NCBI RefSeq assembly: GCF_014174355.1
Contig: NZ_JABEQF010000005.1
Coordinates: forward strand, 124,001 to 188,000
DNA from: Gluconacetobacter azotocaptans
GTDB lineage: Bacteria > Pseudomonadota > Alphaproteobacteria > Acetobacterales > Acetobacteraceae
Length of the DNA: 64,000 nt
Direction of reading: 5' to 3'
A program made the position numbers and the translations under genes. The notes beneath the pieces are model-generated. The model was given only the letters and a program-made list of their open reading frames with translations, did not search any database and was not told the origin of the DNA. Each line of letters opens with the position of its first letter. Position 1 is the first letter of the stretch. Shown piece by piece: positions 27,306 to 45,698 of the stretch.

Positions 27306-27875
27306 TTACGCGGCGAAGGGCAGATCAAACGCCTTCAGAAGAGCCTTCGCTTCCGCATCGGTCTTCGCGCTGGTCACGAAGATGATGTCCATCCCACGGA
27401 TATCGTCGACCTTGTCGTACTCGATTTCCGGGAAGATGATCTGTTCCTTCAGACCCATGGCGAAGTTGCCACGGCCGTCGAAACCCTTGTTCGCCGGCAG
27501 GCCGCGGAAATCGCGGACGCGCGGCAGCGCAATGGTCACAAGACGGTCCAGGAACTCGTACATCCGCGTACGGCGCAGGGTGACCTTACAGCCGATCGGC
27601 AGACCTTCGCGAATCTTGAAGCCGGCGATGGCTTTCTTCGCGACAGTCTTCACCGGCTTCTGGCCGGCGATCAGCGTCATTTCGGCGACGGCGGTGTCCA
27701 GCTTCTTCTGGTCGCCCGCGGCCTCACCCACGCCCATGTTGATGACGATCTTCTCGAGATGCGGAACCTGCATCACGTTCTTGTAGCCGAACTCCTCGCG
27801 CAGCTTCGCGCGCAACTCGTCCTGATACAGCTTCTGCAGACGCGCCACCTGGCGGGTCTCTTGCACTTCAGACAT
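27306..27875 (-). CDS. rplE: 50S ribosomal protein L5
   Basis: The 189-residue 5S rRNA-binding protein of the central protuberance contacts S13 and P-site t[42 protein letters not shown], the [28 protein letters not shown] loop (split across about 125-155) and [16 protein letters not shown] are visible. About 10 extra N-terminal residues ([10 protein letters not shown]) precede the usual start at the LQKLY helix. A 104-base gap, rather long for this cluster, follows before rpsN. Confidence 0.97.
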   Translation of the reverse strand: MSEVQETRQVARLQKLYQDELRAKLREEFGYKNVMQVPHLEKIVINMGVGEAAGDQKKLDTAVAEMTLIAGQKPVKTVAKKAIAGFKIREGLPIGCKVTLRRTRMYEFLDRLVTIALPRVRDFRGLPANKGFDGRGNFAMGLKEQIIFPEIEYDKVDDIRGMDIIFVTSAKTDAEAKALLKAFDLPFAA

Positions 27876-27885
27876 CCCCGCCTCC

Positions 27886-28206
27886 TCAGCCTTCGATGAC
27901 TTCGCCGGTCGCCTTGGCGACGCGGACCTTGCGGCCGTCTTCCAGAACCCGGAAGCCGACGCGCGTCGGCTTGCCGCTCTTGGGATCGACCAGCTTCAGG
28001 TTCGACAGGTGAACCGGCATCTCTTTCTCGATGATGCCGCCCTGCTCGCCTGCACGGTTCGGGCGCGTGTGGCGCTTCGCCACGGCTACGCCACGGACAA
28101 CCGCCTTGCCGTCATCGGGGCGGACCGACAGGACCTCGCCCTGGGTCCCCTTCGAGGACCCGGTGATCACGACGACCTGGTCGCCTTTCTTGATACGCGC
28201 AGCCAT
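27886..28206 (-). CDS. rplX: 50S ribosomal protein L24
   Basis: The 106-residue assembly initiator protein carries a KOW domain at the start: [19 protein letters not shown], then [20 protein letters not shown]. It ends GEVIEG. ATG 28206 shares a base with the rplN stop (TGATG); the preceding codon is GTG and could also serve, adding one residue. It lies 10 bases before rplE. Confidence 0.96.
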   Translation of the reverse strand: MAARIKKGDQVVVITGSSKGTQGEVLSVRPDDGKAVVRGVAVAKRHTRPNRAGEQGGIIEKEMPVHLSNLKLVDPKSGKPTRVGFRVLEDGRKVRVAKATGEVIEG

Positions 28207-28574
28207 CACAGCACCTCCGGTGCCAGCGAAATGATCTTCATGAACTTGCGCGCACGCAGTTCACGCACAACCGGCCCGAAAATGCGGGTGCCGATCGGCT
28301 CCTGCTGCTTGTTGATCAGGACGGCCGCGTTACGGTCGAAGCGGATGGCGCTGCCATCGGCGCGGCGCACCGGGTAGGACGTGCGAACGATCACCGCCTG
28401 GTGAACGTCGCCCTTCTTGACCTTACCGCGGGGGATCGCTTCCTTGACGGACACGACGATCACGTCGCCGACCGAGGCGGTCTTCCGCTTGGAACCGCCC
28501 AGCACCTTGATGCACTGCACCTGACGCGCGCCCGAATTATCGGCGACGTCCAGGTTGGTCTCGGGATGGATCAT
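28206..28574 (-). CDS. rplN: 50S ribosomal protein L14
   Basis: The 122-residue beta-barrel protein of the subunit interface is family length throughout. It opens [20 protein letters not shown], has [34 protein letters not shown] and [13 protein letters not shown], and ends SLAPEVL. It forms bridges to 16S rRNA and neighbours L19 and L3. It lies 14 bases after rpsQ. Confidence 0.97.
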   Translation of the reverse strand: MIHPETNLDVADNSGARQVQCIKVLGGSKRKTASVGDVIVVSVKEAIPRGKVKKGDVHQAVIVRTSYPVRRADGSAIRFDRNAAVLINKQQEPIGTRIFGPVVRELRARKFMKIISLAPEVL

Positions 28575-28588
28575 AGCCTATGCCCTTC

Positions 28589-28867
28589 TTACGCCTGCGC
28601 GCCGGACGCGGCGTCGGCGGCACCCAACTGGGCACCGTTCCGGACAACCACGGTCCAGGTCTTGCGCTTGGAGATCGGCTTGCATTCTTCAATGCGCACC
28701 ATGTCCCCAATCTTGCACTCGTTCAGCTCATCATGCGCCGCGTACTTCTTGGAGCGACGAATGAACTTCTTATACAGCGGATGAATGACCCGACGATCGA
28801 CAAGGACGGTGACCGTCTTGTCCATCTTGTCGCTGGTCACCCGTCCGGTCAGGACGCGCCTCGGCAT
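28589..28867 (-). CDS. rpsQ: 30S ribosomal protein S17
   Basis: The 92-residue OB-fold protein reads [20 protein letters not shown], then [26 protein letters not shown] and [19 protein letters not shown]. The last ~15 residues ([12 protein letters not shown]) extend past the usual end. ATG 28867 is the conserved start; an open frame upstream overlaps rpmC. It lies 13 bases after rpmC. Confidence 0.96.
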   Translation of the reverse strand: MPRRVLTGRVTSDKMDKTVTVLVDRRVIHPLYKKFIRRSKKYAAHDELNECKIGDMVRIEECKPISKRKTWTVVVRNGAQLGAADAASGAQA

Positions 28868-28880
28868 CGCCCGTCTCCCT

Positions 28881-29120
28881 TCAGGACTTCGCGGCCGGCG
28901 CATGTGCGCCGGCAGCATTCTTCTTCAGCGCCTCGGACGCGATCGTCTTCACGCGGGCGATCTCGCGACGCACCGTGCGAACACGAGCCTGCCCCTCATT
29001 CTGGCCGGTCGCGCGCTGGAACCGCAGGTTGAACTGCTCGCGCTTCAGGTCGATGAGAAGCGTCTCCAGTTCCTCGGCGGTCTTGGCACGCAGATCGGCC
29101 GGCTTGGTTGCCTTTGCCAT
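28881..29120 (-). CDS. rpmC: 50S ribosomal protein L29
   Basis: The 79-residue two-helix protein sits at the tunnel exit, where it helps dock trigger factor and SRP. It opens [20 protein letters not shown], has [16 protein letters not shown] and [14 protein letters not shown], and ends with an Ala/His/Pro-rich tail ([14 protein letters not shown]) that makes it about 12 residues longer than typical. Only one base separates it from the rplP stop. Confidence 0.96.
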   Translation of the reverse strand: MAKATKPADLRAKTAEELETLLIDLKREQFNLRFQRATGQNEGQARVRTVRREIARVKTIASEALKKNAAGAHAPAAKS

Positions 29121-29121
29121 C

Positions 29122-29538
29122 TCACGCCTCTCCGATACGGGTCACGAATTTGGTCTTGATCGGCAGCTTCGCAGCACCAAGGGCCAGCGCTTCACGCGCC
29201 AGCTCCGGCGGAACACCTTCGATCTCGAACAGGATACGACCCGGTTTCACACGGGCCACCCAGTATTCCGGCGACCCCTTGCCGGAGCCCATACGCACTT
29301 CCGCGGGCTTTGTCGAGACGGGAAGATCGGGAAAGATCCGAATCCACACGCGACCGGCACGCTTCATCGCGCGGGTGATAGCCCGACGGGAAGCTTCGAT
29401 CTGCCGGGCGGTCACCCGCTCCGGCTCCAGGGCCTTCAGGCCGAACGCACCGAAATTCAGCGTCGTCCCGCCTTTCGCCAGCCCATGAATGCGGCCCTTG
29501 TGGGCCTTGCGGTACTTTGTCCGCTTTGGGGAAAGCAT
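29122..29538 (-). CDS. rplP: 50S ribosomal protein L16
   Basis: The 138-residue protein organises the A-site tRNA region. It opens [20 protein letters not shown], contains [28 protein letters not shown] (split across about 52-80) and the [21 protein letters not shown] loop with the conserved Arg near residue 80. Length is standard. It lies 55 bases after rpsC. Confidence 0.97.
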   Translation of the reverse strand: MLSPKRTKYRKAHKGRIHGLAKGGTTLNFGAFGLKALEPERVTARQIEASRRAITRAMKRAGRVWIRIFPDLPVSTKPAEVRMGSGKGSPEYWVARVKPGRILFEIEGVPPELAREALALGAAKLPIKTKFVTRIGEA

Positions 29539-29593
29539 TGTTCTAAATCCTCACGCGCCGCCTGGCGCCCTTCTCGGTCCTAAGTCCCGCAGC

Positions 29594-30271
29594 TTAGCGC
29601 TGCGGGGCCTGCTCGGCGGCGCGACGATCCTGCGCCATCGGATCCTGGGCAAGGATCTCGCCCTTGAAGATCCACACCTTCACACCGCAGGTGCCGTAGG
29701 TGGTCTTCGCCGTGGCCACGCCGTAATCGATGTCCGCGCGCAGCGTGTGCAGCGGAACCCGACCCTCGCGATACCATTCGACGCGCGCGATCTCGGCGCC
29801 GCCCAGACGGCCGCCGCAATTGATCCGGATGCCCTGGGCGCCCAGACGCATGGCGGACTGCACGGCGCGCTTCATCGCACGGCGGAACGCCACGCGGCGC
29901 TCCAGCTGCTGGGCGATGTTCTCGGCCACCAGCGTCGCGTCGATTTCCGGCTTGCGGATCTCGACGATGTTCAGCGCGACGTCGGTCTTGGCCATGCGGG
30001 CCAGGTCCTTGCGCAGCACGTCGATGTCCTGGCCCTTCTTGCCGATCACGACGCCCGGACGGGCGGCATAGATCGTCACGCGGGGCTTCTTGGCCGGACG
30101 TTCGATGACCACGCGGGACACGCCCGCGCCGGACAGCTTGCGACGCAGATGCGAGCGCAGCTTCAGATCGTCATGCAGCAGGCGCGAATAGTCGGCGCCG
30201 GCGTACCAACGGCTGTCCCAGGTGCGGTTGATGCCGAGCCGCAGCCCGATCGGATTGACTTTGTGCCCCAT
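29594..30271 (-). CDS. rpsC: 30S ribosomal protein S3
   Basis: The 225-residue protein lines the mRNA entry channel and has helicase-like function. It opens [20 protein letters not shown]. The KH-domain GxxG is in [14 protein letters not shown]; the C-terminal domain has [20 protein letters not shown] and [20 protein letters not shown]. It ends with a short Arg/Ala/Gln tail. It lies 2 bases after rplV. Confidence 0.97.
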   Translation of the reverse strand: MGHKVNPIGLRLGINRTWDSRWYAGADYSRLLHDDLKLRSHLRRKLSGAGVSRVVIERPAKKPRVTIYAARPGVVIGKKGQDIDVLRKDLARMAKTDVALNIVEIRKPEIDATLVAENIAQQLERRVAFRRAMKRAVQSAMRLGAQGIRINCGGRLGGAEIARVEWYREGRVPLHTLRADIDYGVATAKTTYGTCGVKVWIFKGEILAQDPMAQDRRAAEQAPQR

Positions 30272-30273
30272 GG

Positions 30274-30678
30274 TCAGGCCGCCTTCTGCTCGGTTGTCTC
30301 AGCCTCTGCCGCGCGCTCGGCCACGACGATCTTCAGATGACTGAAGAACTTCTCGATGCGCGCCGAACGGCCACGGCCACGCGCGTGGAAACGGCGCATG
30401 ACGATCGACTTGCCGACCTCGGCCCGGACCACCACCAGCTGGTCGACGTCCAGCTGGTGGTTGTTCTCGGCGTTGGCGATCGCGCTCTCCAGCGTCTTCT
30501 TGACGTCGTGGGCAATCCGACGCTTCGAGAACGTCAGGATCGCCACGGCCTGCGACGCGGGCTTGTTGCGGATCAGGCCGGCGACCAGGTTCAGCTTGCG
30601 CGGACTGACGCGGATGTTGCGCGTCAGGGCCTGCGCCTCGGTCTCCGCCAGCGTGCGGGGATGCTTAGGCTTGCTCAT
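30274..30678 (-). CDS. rplV: 50S ribosomal protein L22
   Basis: The 134-residue protein lines the exit tunnel with a long beta-hairpin, here including [40 protein letters not shown] and [24 protein letters not shown] are core motifs. The N-terminus ([17 protein letters not shown]) and the C-terminus ([14 protein letters not shown]) are somewhat extended. It lies between rpsS and rpsC with 2-base gaps. Confidence 0.96.
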   Translation of the reverse strand: MSKPKHPRTLAETEAQALTRNIRVSPRKLNLVAGLIRNKPASQAVAILTFSKRRIAHDVKKTLESAIANAENNHQLDVDQLVVVRAEVGKSIVMRRFHARGRGRSARIEKFFSHLKIVVAERAAEAETTEQKAA

Positions 30679-30680
30679 GA

Positions 30681-30959
30681 TCAGCCCCGCTTCGCTTTCT
30701 TGTCCGAGGAGTGACCCGTGAAGGTACGAGTCGGCGAGAACTCGCCGAACTTGTGCCCGACCATGTTCTCCGACACCTGAACGGGCAGGAACTTGCGCCC
30801 GTTATAGACGCCGAACGTCAGACCGACGAACTGCGGCAGGATTGTCGAGCGACGCGACCAGATCTTGATCACTTCGTTACGGCCCGACGCGCGCGACGCA
30901 TCGGCCTTGTTCAGTAGATACCCGTCCACGAACGGGCCCTTCCAGACGGAACGTGCCAT
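30681..30959 (-). CDS. rpsS: 30S ribosomal protein S19
   Basis: The 92-residue head protein opens [20 protein letters not shown], has [39 protein letters not shown] and [18 protein letters not shown], and ends AKRG: the full S19 signature at family length. It contacts S13 and the A-site finger bridge. It lies 12 bases after rplB and 2 bases before rplV. Confidence 0.97.
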   Translation of the reverse strand: MARSVWKGPFVDGYLLNKADASRASGRNEVIKIWSRRSTILPQFVGLTFGVYNGRKFLPVQVSENMVGHKFGEFSPTRTFTGHSSDKKAKRG

Positions 30960-30971
30960 CTTCTTTGCCCC

Positions 30972-31802
30972 TTACTTGCCGGTCTTCCGGCGACGGATAA
31001 TCAGACTGTCCGTACGCTTGTTGACCCTGGTCTTGTAACCCTTTGTCGGCTTGCCCCACGGCGTGACCGGATGACGGCCGCCCGAGGTACGGCCTTCACC
31101 ACCACCATGCGGATGGTCGACCGGGTTCATCACGACGCCACGATTGTGCGGACGACGACCCAGCCAGCGGTTGCGGCCCGCCTTGCCGAGATGCTGGTTC
31201 ATGTTGTCCGGATTGGACACCGCACCGACGGTCGCCATGCATTCGCCGCGAACGACGCGCAGTTCACCGGACTGCAGCTTGATCTGGGCGTAGCCGGCAT
31301 CCTTGCCGACCAGCTGGGCATAGGTGCCCGCCGACCGCGCCATCTTGCCGCCGGCGCCCTGCTTCAGTTCGATGTTGTGCACGATCGTGCCGACCGGAAT
31401 GGCCGACAGCGGCATCGCGTTGCCCGGCTTGATGTCGACGCGCGCGCCGGACACCACCTGGTCGCCCACCTTCAGGCGCTGCGGCGCCAGGATGTACGCC
31501 AGCTCGCCGTCCTCGTACTTCACCAGCGCGATGAAGGCGGTGCGGTTCGGGTCATATTCCAGACGCTCGACCGTGCCGGCCACATCGAACTTCCGCCGCT
31601 TGAAATCGACGTAACGATAGGACTGCTTGTGGCCGCCACCGATGAAGCGCGACGTCGTGCGCCCATGGTTGTTGCGTCCACCGGACTTGTTCTTGCCTTC
31701 GGTCAGGCCCTTGACGGGCTTACCCTTCCAGAGCTCCTTGCGGTCGATCAGGACCGTCCCGCGCAGGCTGGGAGTGACCGGGTTAAAGTGCTTGAGTGCC
31801 AT
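30972..31802 (-). CDS. rplB: 50S ribosomal protein L2
   Basis: The 276-residue protein is needed for subunit joining and supports the peptidyl-transferase centre. It opens [20 protein letters not shown], has [39 protein letters not shown] and [20 protein letters not shown], and the [20 protein letters not shown] loop near residue 225 with the conserved His. It ends [11 protein letters not shown]. It lies 16 bases after rplW. Confidence 0.97.
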   Translation of the reverse strand: MALKHFNPVTPSLRGTVLIDRKELWKGKPVKGLTEGKNKSGGRNNHGRTTSRFIGGGHKQSYRYVDFKRRKFDVAGTVERLEYDPNRTAFIALVKYEDGELAYILAPQRLKVGDQVVSGARVDIKPGNAMPLSAIPVGTIVHNIELKQGAGGKMARSAGTYAQLVGKDAGYAQIKLQSGELRVVRGECMATVGAVSNPDNMNQHLGKAGRNRWLGRRPHNRGVVMNPVDHPHGGGEGRTSGGRHPVTPWGKPTKGYKTRVNKRTDSLIIRRRKTGK

Positions 31803-31818
31803 GTCTTGCTACCCCGCG

Positions 31819-32154
31819 TCAGACCAGCTTCGCGGTCAGGTCGATGGACTGACCCTCGGCAAGCTGCACAAACGCCTTTTTCACATCCGAACGCTGGCCG
31901 GGACGGCCCTTGAAGCGCTTGGTCTTGCCCTTCTGGACAAGGGTGTTCACGCCCAGGACCTTCACGCCGAACAGCGTCTCCACCGCGACCTTGATCTCCG
32001 GCTTCGTGGCGTCGATCGCGACCTTGAAGGCCACCTGATTCTTCTCGGAAAGCGCGGTGGCCTTCTCGGTGATCAGCGGCGCACGGACGATGTCGTACAT
32101 CGCCTCGCGCGACATGCGCTCCGCCTTCTTGCGGATTGCGAGCACGTTGGTCAT
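31819..32154 (-). CDS. rplW: 50S ribosomal protein L23
   Basis: The 111-residue tunnel-exit protein docks trigger factor and SRP. The core [20 protein letters not shown] and [20 protein letters not shown], then [19 protein letters not shown], is standard. ATG 32154 overlaps the rplD stop as ATGA and has AGGAG at eight bases. ATG 32115 would give a 98-residue protein nearer the family average and has GGAG at short spacing. I favour 32154 for its coupling and ribosome site. Confidence 0.94.
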   Translation of the reverse strand: MTNVLAIRKKAERMSREAMYDIVRAPLITEKATALSEKNQVAFKVAIDATKPEIKVAVETLFGVKVLGVNTLVQKGKTKRFKGRPGQRSDVKKAFVQLAEGQSIDLTAKLV

Positions 32155-32765
32155 GCCAGGCGCTCCTTCAGGCCTTCGACGCCGGCGCGGGTGATCGCCA
32201 GAACATCGTGGTTGAGGATGTCGTAGACGTTCGCGCCGACGGTCGGCAGCGCGTCGATCTTCGGCAGGTTGCGGGCGGCGCGGCCGAAATTCTCCTCGAC
32301 CGTGGCATCCACGATCAGGGCCGACTTCCAACCCAGGGCCTTCACCTTCGCGGCCAGTTCGGACGTCTTGCCCGACACGGTCGCGGCTTCCAGCACCACC
32401 AGCTTGCCTTCCGCGGCCTTCTGCGACAGCGCGGAAATCAGGCCCAGGCGACGCACCTTCTTCGGCAGGTCATAGCCATGGTCGCGGACGACCGGGCCAT
32501 GAACAGCACCACCGGTGCGGTACTGCGGCGCACGCAGCGAGCCCTGGCGGGCGCTGCCGGTGCCCTTCTGGCGGTACGGTTTCTTGGTCGTGCCGGAGAC
32601 TTCGCCCATCCCCTTGACCTTGTGCGTACCGGCGCGGCGCTTGGCCAACTGCCAGTGCACGACGCGCGCCATGATGTCGGCCCGCGGTGTCGCCCCGAAA
32701 ATCTCGTCCGGAAGGACGGCCGTGCCGGCGCTTCCGTTGTCGAGGGTTTTGATCTCGTAATCCAT
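32151..32765 (-). CDS. rplD: 50S ribosomal protein L4
   Basis: The 204-residue protein has a globular domain and an extended loop reaching the tunnel: [20 protein letters not shown] and [20 protein letters not shown], then [20 protein letters not shown]. In Escherichia coli L4 also represses the S10 operon; that leader is absent in most alphaproteobacteria and no test was made here. It lies 12 bases after rplC. Confidence 0.97.
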   Translation of the reverse strand: MDYEIKTLDNGSAGTAVLPDEIFGATPRADIMARVVHWQLAKRRAGTHKVKGMGEVSGTTKKPYRQKGTGSARQGSLRAPQYRTGGAVHGPVVRDHGYDLPKKVRRLGLISALSQKAAEGKLVVLEAATVSGKTSELAAKVKALGWKSALIVDATVEENFGRAARNLPKIDALPTVGANVYDILNHDVLAITRAGVEGLKERLA

Positions 32766-32777
32766 TGCCCTCTATCC

Positions 32778-33461
32778 TCAGCCCGCAGCCGCAACCAGGG
32801 CCGCCGGATACGGCGCCTCGGCATGACGGGCCTTCTTGATCGCATCACGAACCAGAACCAGCTCGTTCTTTCCGCCGGGCACCGAGCCACGGACCATGAG
32901 CAGATTCTTCTCGGCATCCACCGCCGCCACCTCAAGGTTGAGGGTGGTCACGCGCTCGGACCCGAGATGGCCGGCCATTTTCTTGTTCTTGAAGGTCTTG
33001 CCCGGGTCCTGGCGGTTACCGGTCGAGCCATGCGAACGATGGCTGACGGACACGCCGTGGGTGGCCTCGAGACCCGCGAAGTTCCAGCGCTTCATGGCGC
33101 CGGCGAAGCCCTTGCCCTTGCTGGTGGAGGTCACGTCGACCTTCTGCCCCACCACGAAATGAGCCGCCGACAGCGTGGCGCCCGATTCCAGGACGGCGTC
33201 TTCCGCAACGCGGAATTCGGCCAGCTTCTTCTTGGGCTCAACCTTCACACGGGCAAAATGGCCGCGGTTCGGTTTGGAGACGTTCTTCACCTTGGCATCG
33301 CCGAAACCCAGCTGCACGGCGGTATAGCCGTCGCGGTCCTGGGTACGGACGTCCACCACCTGCAAATTATCCACATGCAGGACGGTGACGGGCACATGGG
33401 TGCCGTCTTCCTTAAACAGCCGGGTCATGCCCAGCTTCTTTGCGATCAATCCGGTGCGCAT
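32778..33461 (-). CDS. rplC: 50S ribosomal protein L3
   Basis: The 227-residue early-assembly protein opens [20 protein letters not shown] and has [20 protein letters not shown], then [20 protein letters not shown] with the Gln that PrmB methylates in other bacteria, and [19 protein letters not shown]. The C-terminus ends with an Ala/Pro/Tyr-rich tail (ALVAAAG). It lies 10 bases after rpsJ. Confidence 0.97.
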   Translation of the reverse strand: MRTGLIAKKLGMTRLFKEDGTHVPVTVLHVDNLQVVDVRTQDRDGYTAVQLGFGDAKVKNVSKPNRGHFARVKVEPKKKLAEFRVAEDAVLESGATLSAAHFVVGQKVDVTSTSKGKGFAGAMKRWNFAGLEATHGVSVSHRSHGSTGNRQDPGKTFKNKKMAGHLGSERVTTLNLEVAAVDAEKNLLMVRGSVPGGKNELVLVRDAIKKARHAEAPYPAALVAAAG

Positions 33462-33471
33462 CGTCTGGACC

Positions 33472-33780
33472 TTAAAGTTTAATCTCGACGTCCACGCCTG
33501 CGGCGAGGTCGAGCTTCATGAGAGCGTCCACGGTCTGCGGGGTCGGCTCGACAATGTCGAGCAGCCGGCGATGAGTCCGAATCTCGAACTGCTCGCGGCT
33601 TTTCTTGTCCACATGGGGAGAGCGGTTAACGGTGAATTTCTCGATATGCGTCGGCAGCGGGATAGGACCCCGAACCCGCGCACCCGTACGCTTCGCCGTG
33701 TTGACGATCTCTTTGGTGCTGTTATCGAGCACCCGATGATCGTACGCCTTCAGGCGAATGCGGATGTTCTGGTTGTCCAT
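33472..33780 (-). CDS. rpsJ: 30S ribosomal protein S10 (NusE)
   Basis: The 102-residue protein serves in the 30S head and as NusE in antitermination. It opens [20 protein letters not shown], has [20 protein letters not shown] and [20 protein letters not shown], and ends VDVEIKL. Length is standard. A 104-base gap with an 11-bp hairpin separates it from tuf, so part of the transcription may stop or start there. Confidence 0.97.
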   Translation of the reverse strand: MDNQNIRIRLKAYDHRVLDNSTKEIVNTAKRTGARVRGPIPLPTHIEKFTVNRSPHVDKKSREQFEIRTHRRLLDIVEPTPQTVDALMKLDLAAGVDVEIKL

Positions 33781-33834
33781 CGTCTGTTCAGTCCAACTTT
33801 ACTGGTTCGGGGGAACCCGATCCGCCAAAGGAAG

Positions 33835-33860
33835 CCCCGGCCGGATCGCTCCGGCCGGGG
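33835..33860 (-). terminator. Hairpin between tuf and rpsJ
   Basis: A perfect 11-bp stem (CCCCGGCCGGA / TCCGGCCGGGG) with tetraloop TCGC lies 24 bases after the tuf stop. The minus-strand sequence after it is CTTCCTTTGG, only weakly U-rich, so partial termination or an mRNA-stability element is more likely than a full stop. Confidence 0.55.
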
Positions 33861-33884
33861 TCTCCAGTTCTGCTTAAGACCCGA

Positions 33885-35075
33885 TCAGGCCGTGATCGTG
33901 GCCACCACGCCGGCGCCGACCGTGCGGCCACCCTCGCGGATAGCGAAACGCAGGCCTTCATCCATGGCGATCGGAGCGATCAGCTCGACATCCATGGCGA
34001 TGTTGTCGCCCGGCATCACCATTTCCGTACCCTCGGGGAGGTGCACGACACCCGTCACGTCCGTGGTGCGGAAGTAGAACTGCGGACGATAGTTGGTGAA
34101 GAACGGCGTGTGACGGCCACCCTCTTCCTTCGTCAGGATGTAGGCCTCGGCCTTGAACTTGGTGTGCGGGGTGATCGAACCCGGCTTGGCCAGAACCTGG
34201 CCGCGCTCGACGTCTTCACGCTTCGTGCCGCGCACCAGGGCACCGATGTTGTCACCGGCCTCGCCGCGATCCAGCAGCTTGCGGAACATTTCGACGCCCG
34301 TGACCGTGGTCTTCTGCGTGTTGCGCAGACCGACGATCTCGATTTCGTCACCGACGTTCACGACGCCGCGCTCGACACGGCCCGTCACCACGGTGCCGCG
34401 GCCCGAGATCGAGAACACGTCTTCGATCGGCATCAGGAACGGACGGTCGATCGGACGCTCCGGCTGCGGGATGTAGGCATCGACCGCATCCATCAGGTCG
34501 CGCACGCGGTTTTCGCCGATCTCCGGATCGCCGTCTTCCAGCGTCACCAGGGCCGAGCCCTTGATGATGGGGATATCGTCGCCCGGGAACTGATAGGCGG
34601 ACAGAAGCTCGCGCACTTCCATCTCGACCAGTTCCAGCAGTTCCGGATCGTCGACCTGGTCAACCTTGTTCAGGAACACGACCAGCGCCGGAACGCCGAC
34701 CTGGCGCGCCAGCAGGATGTGCTCGCGGGTCTGCGGCATCGGGCCGTCAGCGGCCGACACCACCAGGATCGCGCCGTCCATCTGGGCGGCACCGGTGATC
34801 ATGTTCTTCACGTAGTCGGCGTGACCGGGGCAATCGACGTGCGCGTAATGGCGCTTCGCCGTCTCGTACTCGACGTGGGCGGTCGAGATCGTGATGCCGC
34901 GCGCGCGCTCTTCCGGCGCCGCGTCGATCTGGTCGTACGCCTTGAAGGTGGCGCCGCCGGTCTTCGCCAGCGTCTTGGTGATCGCAGCGGTCAGCGACGT
35001 CTTGCCATGGTCAACATGGCCGATCGTGCCGATATTGCAGTGCGGCTTCGTCCGCTCGAATTTAGCCTTTGCCAT
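33885..35075 (-). CDS. tuf: Elongation factor Tu
   Basis: The 396-residue GTPase delivers aminoacyl-tRNA to the ribosome. The G-domain has GHVDHGKTS (about 19-27), the switch regions with RARGITIS and [12 protein letters not shown], then NKVD near 137 and SAL near 176. Domain 2 has [20 protein letters not shown] and domain 3 ends [15 protein letters not shown]. It directly follows rpsG without fusA. Whether a second tuf copy exists elsewhere cannot be seen from this window. Confidence 0.97.
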   Translation of the reverse strand: MAKAKFERTKPHCNIGTIGHVDHGKTSLTAAITKTLAKTGGATFKAYDQIDAAPEERARGITISTAHVEYETAKRHYAHVDCPGHADYVKNMITGAAQMDGAILVVSAADGPMPQTREHILLARQVGVPALVVFLNKVDQVDDPELLELVEMEVRELLSAYQFPGDDIPIIKGSALVTLEDGDPEIGENRVRDLMDAVDAYIPQPERPIDRPFLMPIEDVFSISGRGTVVTGRVERGVVNVGDEIEIVGLRNTQKTTVTGVEMFRKLLDRGEAGDNIGALVRGTKREDVERGQVLAKPGSITPHTKFKAEAYILTKEEGGRHTPFFTNYRPQFYFRTTDVTGVVHLPEGTEMVMPGDNIAMDVELIAPIAMDEGLRFAIREGGRTVGAGVVATITA

Positions 35076-35142
35076 CGTCTGTCTCCGTTACCTCGGCGTT
35101 CAGGCCGGGAGTCGGGTTGAAATGTTCCTAACCGGAAGCGTG

Positions 35143-35158
35143 CCGGTCTTTAGACCGG
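35143..35158 (-). terminator. Short hairpin between rpsG and tuf
   Basis: CCGGTC / GACCGG with a TTTA loop lies 12 bases after the rpsG stop, in the 94-base gap where fusA would normally stand. There is no U-run; it may simply protect the 3' end of a processed transcript. Confidence 0.35.
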
Positions 35159-35169
35159 ACCAGCAGCCC

Positions 35170-35646
35170 TTACCAGCGGTAATGGCTGAACGCCTTGTTC
35201 GCCTCGGCCATGCGATGCGTGTCTTCGCGCTTCTTCACGGCGGCGCCGCGATTGTTGACCGCGTCGAGCAGCTCGTTGGACAGGCGCTCCTGCATCGTGT
35301 TCTCGCCGCGCTTGCGCGAGGCGTCGATCAGCCAGCGGATGGCCAGCGCCTGGCGGCGCTCGGCACGCACCTCGACGGGAACCTGGTAGGTCGCGCCGCC
35401 GACACGCCGCGAGCGAACCTCGACAGCCGGCTTCACATTGTCCAGGGCGCCGTGGAACATCACCACAGGGTCGGCGGACGCACCGCCACGACGACGCATC
35501 ACCTCAAGGGCACCATAGACGATGCCTTCGGCGGTGGACTTCTTGCCGTCGTACATCAGCGCATTCATGAAGCGCGTAATGACGACGTCACCAAATTTCG
35601 GATCGGGAAGAATCTCACGCTTCACGGCGCGATGACGGCGACTCAT
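35170..35646 (-). CDS. rpsG: 30S ribosomal protein S7
   Basis: The 158-residue protein nucleates 30S head assembly at the E site. It opens [20 protein letters not shown], has [40 protein letters not shown] and [20 protein letters not shown], and ends FSHYRW. Length is normal. It lies 15 bases after rpsL and, unusually, is followed by tuf rather than fusA. Confidence 0.97.
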   Translation of the reverse strand: MSRRHRAVKREILPDPKFGDVVITRFMNALMYDGKKSTAEGIVYGALEVMRRRGGASADPVVMFHGALDNVKPAVEVRSRRVGGATYQVPVEVRAERRQALAIRWLIDASRKRGENTMQERLSNELLDAVNNRGAAVKKREDTHRMAEANKAFSHYRW

Positions 35647-35661
35647 GCCTGGTTATTCCTT

Positions 35662-36033
35662 TTACTTCGGACGCTTCGCGCCATAGAGCGAGCGACGCTG
35701 ACGACGCTTGGCGATACCCTGGGTATCCAGAACGCCACGCAGGATGTGATAGCGCACGCCCGGAAGATCCTTGACGCGGCCGCCGCGGATCAGGACCACA
35801 CTGTGCTCCTGCAGGTTGTGGCCTTCACCCGGGATGTAGCTGACGACCTCATAGCCGTTCGTCAGACGCACCTTGGCAACCTTACGCAGGGCCGAGTTCG
35901 GCTTCTTCGGTGTCGTTGTGTAGACGCGCGTGCAGACGCCGCGCTTCTGCGGGCAACCCTGCAGCGCAGGCACCTTGTTGCGCTTGGCTGCGGGCTCGCG
36001 GCCTTTGGCGATCAGCTGGTTGATGGTCGGCAT
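35662..36033 (-). CDS. rpsL: 30S ribosomal protein S12
   Basis: The 123-residue decoding-centre protein opens [20 protein letters not shown] and has [20 protein letters not shown] with Lys43 unchanged, then [20 protein letters not shown] and [15 protein letters not shown]. These positions carry the streptomycin-sensitive residues of other bacteria. It is the first gene of the str-S10-spc block, with its own upstream promoter and a leader of about 210 bases. Confidence 0.97.
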   Translation of the reverse strand: MPTINQLIAKGREPAAKRNKVPALQGCPQKRGVCTRVYTTTPKKPNSALRKVAKVRLTNGYEVVSYIPGEGHNLQEHSVVLIRGGRVKDLPGVRYHILRGVLDTQGIAKRRQRRSLYGAKRPK

Positions 36034-36249
36034 ACGCCTTTCCCGATCCTTACAAATTTCGGCCGGCCAACCGCGTATCGGGCTGCCGACTGTCGTTCAC
36101 AACAAAATCCCATCGAATGAGCATCATTCGCCTGGGCATCATATTAACATCCGGCCTTGGCGACCCCTGAGGGCCACGGCGCCGCATGCCTGCATGCTGC
36201 ATTCGACGGCCAACGACGTCCTGCGAGACGGGGCTAGCCGAGGGCGCGG

Positions 36250-36278
36250 AACCTACGAGGCGCACGACCCTGAGTCAA
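36250..36278 (-). promoter_or_regulatory. Sigma70-like promoter of rpsL with GANTC in the -35 box
   Basis: On the minus strand TTGACT (36278-36273), a 17-base spacer and TAGGTT (36255-36250) lie in the 438-base gap between rpsL and rpoC. The -35 matches consensus at 5 of 6 positions, the -10 only at TA and the final T. The -35 is TTGACTC, so a CcrM site (36272-36276) overlaps it. The predicted start near 36243 gives a leader of about 210 bases. Apart from this promoter and the rpoC terminator the gap shows nothing I recognise. Confidence 0.65.
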
Positions 36279-36418
36279 GTAGTACCTCGGGATTCGCGGC
36301 CAAATTCCGCCGAAACACCCCCGTCCGACCGCCGCATCTGACATGCGGCGGCAGCAGATCCGCAGGTGCCGACGGCGTATCCCACATCTATCCGATTCGG
36401 GCCAGCCCGGACTCGGCC

Positions 36419-36455
36419 AAAAAAAAGGCCGGGTGTCGCCACCCGGCCTTTTTTT
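36419..36455. terminator. Intrinsic terminator after rpoC
   Basis: A 9-bp GC stem (GGCCGGGTG / CACCCGGCC) with a TCGC loop is flanked by A8 and T7, so it works on either strand. It begins 17 bases after the rpoC stop and separates the rpoBC transcript from the str operon. Confidence 0.93.
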
Positions 36456-36471
36456 ACCGATTCCGGACGAT

Positions 36472-44940
<8,469 letters not shown>

Positions 44941-45142
44941 CGTCTATCCTGCCCCCATCCCCAACGGCCCCAAATCCCCGCGCCCTGCGGCAAACGCCGC
45001 GGCGATCGGAAACGGGCCATCAAATACCGCCTTGTGCGGTCGCCGGCCGGCAGCGGCCCGCGACCTGCCCACCCCAAAGGATAGGCCCTCTACCGCCAAA
45101 GGCGCCCGAGACCTCGCGGTCAGGGCGCCAGAACGGCCAAGG

Positions 45143-45169
45143 GGGCGGGAACCATCAGGTGTCCCGCCC
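45143..45169 (-). terminator. Attenuator-like hairpin between rplL and rpoB
   Basis: An 8-bp stem (GGGCGGGA / TCCCGCCC) with an 11-nt loop lies in the rplL-rpoB gap with no U-run after it. In Escherichia coli a partial terminator in the same place sets the ribosomal protein to polymerase ratio; the same role is inferred here. Confidence 0.45.
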
Positions 45170-45225
45170 TCGCTCGGTTAGATCAGGAGCGGCGACCCAC
45201 AAGGGGCCGCCGGCAACCCGGCAGA

Positions 45226-45597
45226 TTACTTCACTTCGACGGATGCGCCGTTCTCTTCAAGAACCTTCTTGATCTTCTCGGCTTCGTCCTTCGTCACGCC
45301 TTCTTTCACGGTCTTCGGCGCGCCTTCGACCAGATCCTTGGCTTCCTTCAGGCCCAGGCCGGTGATGGTGCGGATTTCCTTGATGACGTTGATCTTCTTG
45401 TCACCGGCCTTCGCGAGGACGACGGTGAATTCGGTCTGCTCTTCCACCGGAGCGGCGGCAGCGGCCGGCGCGGCGGCAACGGCAACCGGAGCGGCGGCGG
45501 AAACGCCCCACTTCTCTTCGAGCAGCTTGGAGAGCTCGGCGGCCTCGAGAACGGTGAGGGCGGACAGCTCGTCAACGAGTTTGGTCAGATCGGCCAT
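45226..45597 (-). CDS. rplL: 50S ribosomal protein L7/L12
   Basis: The 123-residue stalk protein recruits and activates translational GTPases. The dimerisation domain ([20 protein letters not shown]) is followed by an Ala/Pro/Val-rich hinge (about 36-52) and the factor-binding C-terminal domain ([33 protein letters not shown]). It lies 101 bases after rplJ and 285 bases before rpoB. Confidence 0.97.
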   Translation of the reverse strand: MADLTKLVDELSALTVLEAAELSKLLEEKWGVSAAAPVAVAAAPAAAAAPVEEQTEFTVVLAKAGDKKINVIKEIRTITGLGLKEAKDLVEGAPKTVKEGVTKDEAEKIKKVLEENGASVEVK

Positions 45598-45698
45598 GAT
45601 TCGGTCTTCCTAATGTATACACTGATTGGCGCAACACAATCCCGATTTCACGAGACTGTGCGAATTTCATCGCCCCGCGCATGCGGGGCGCATATGGC

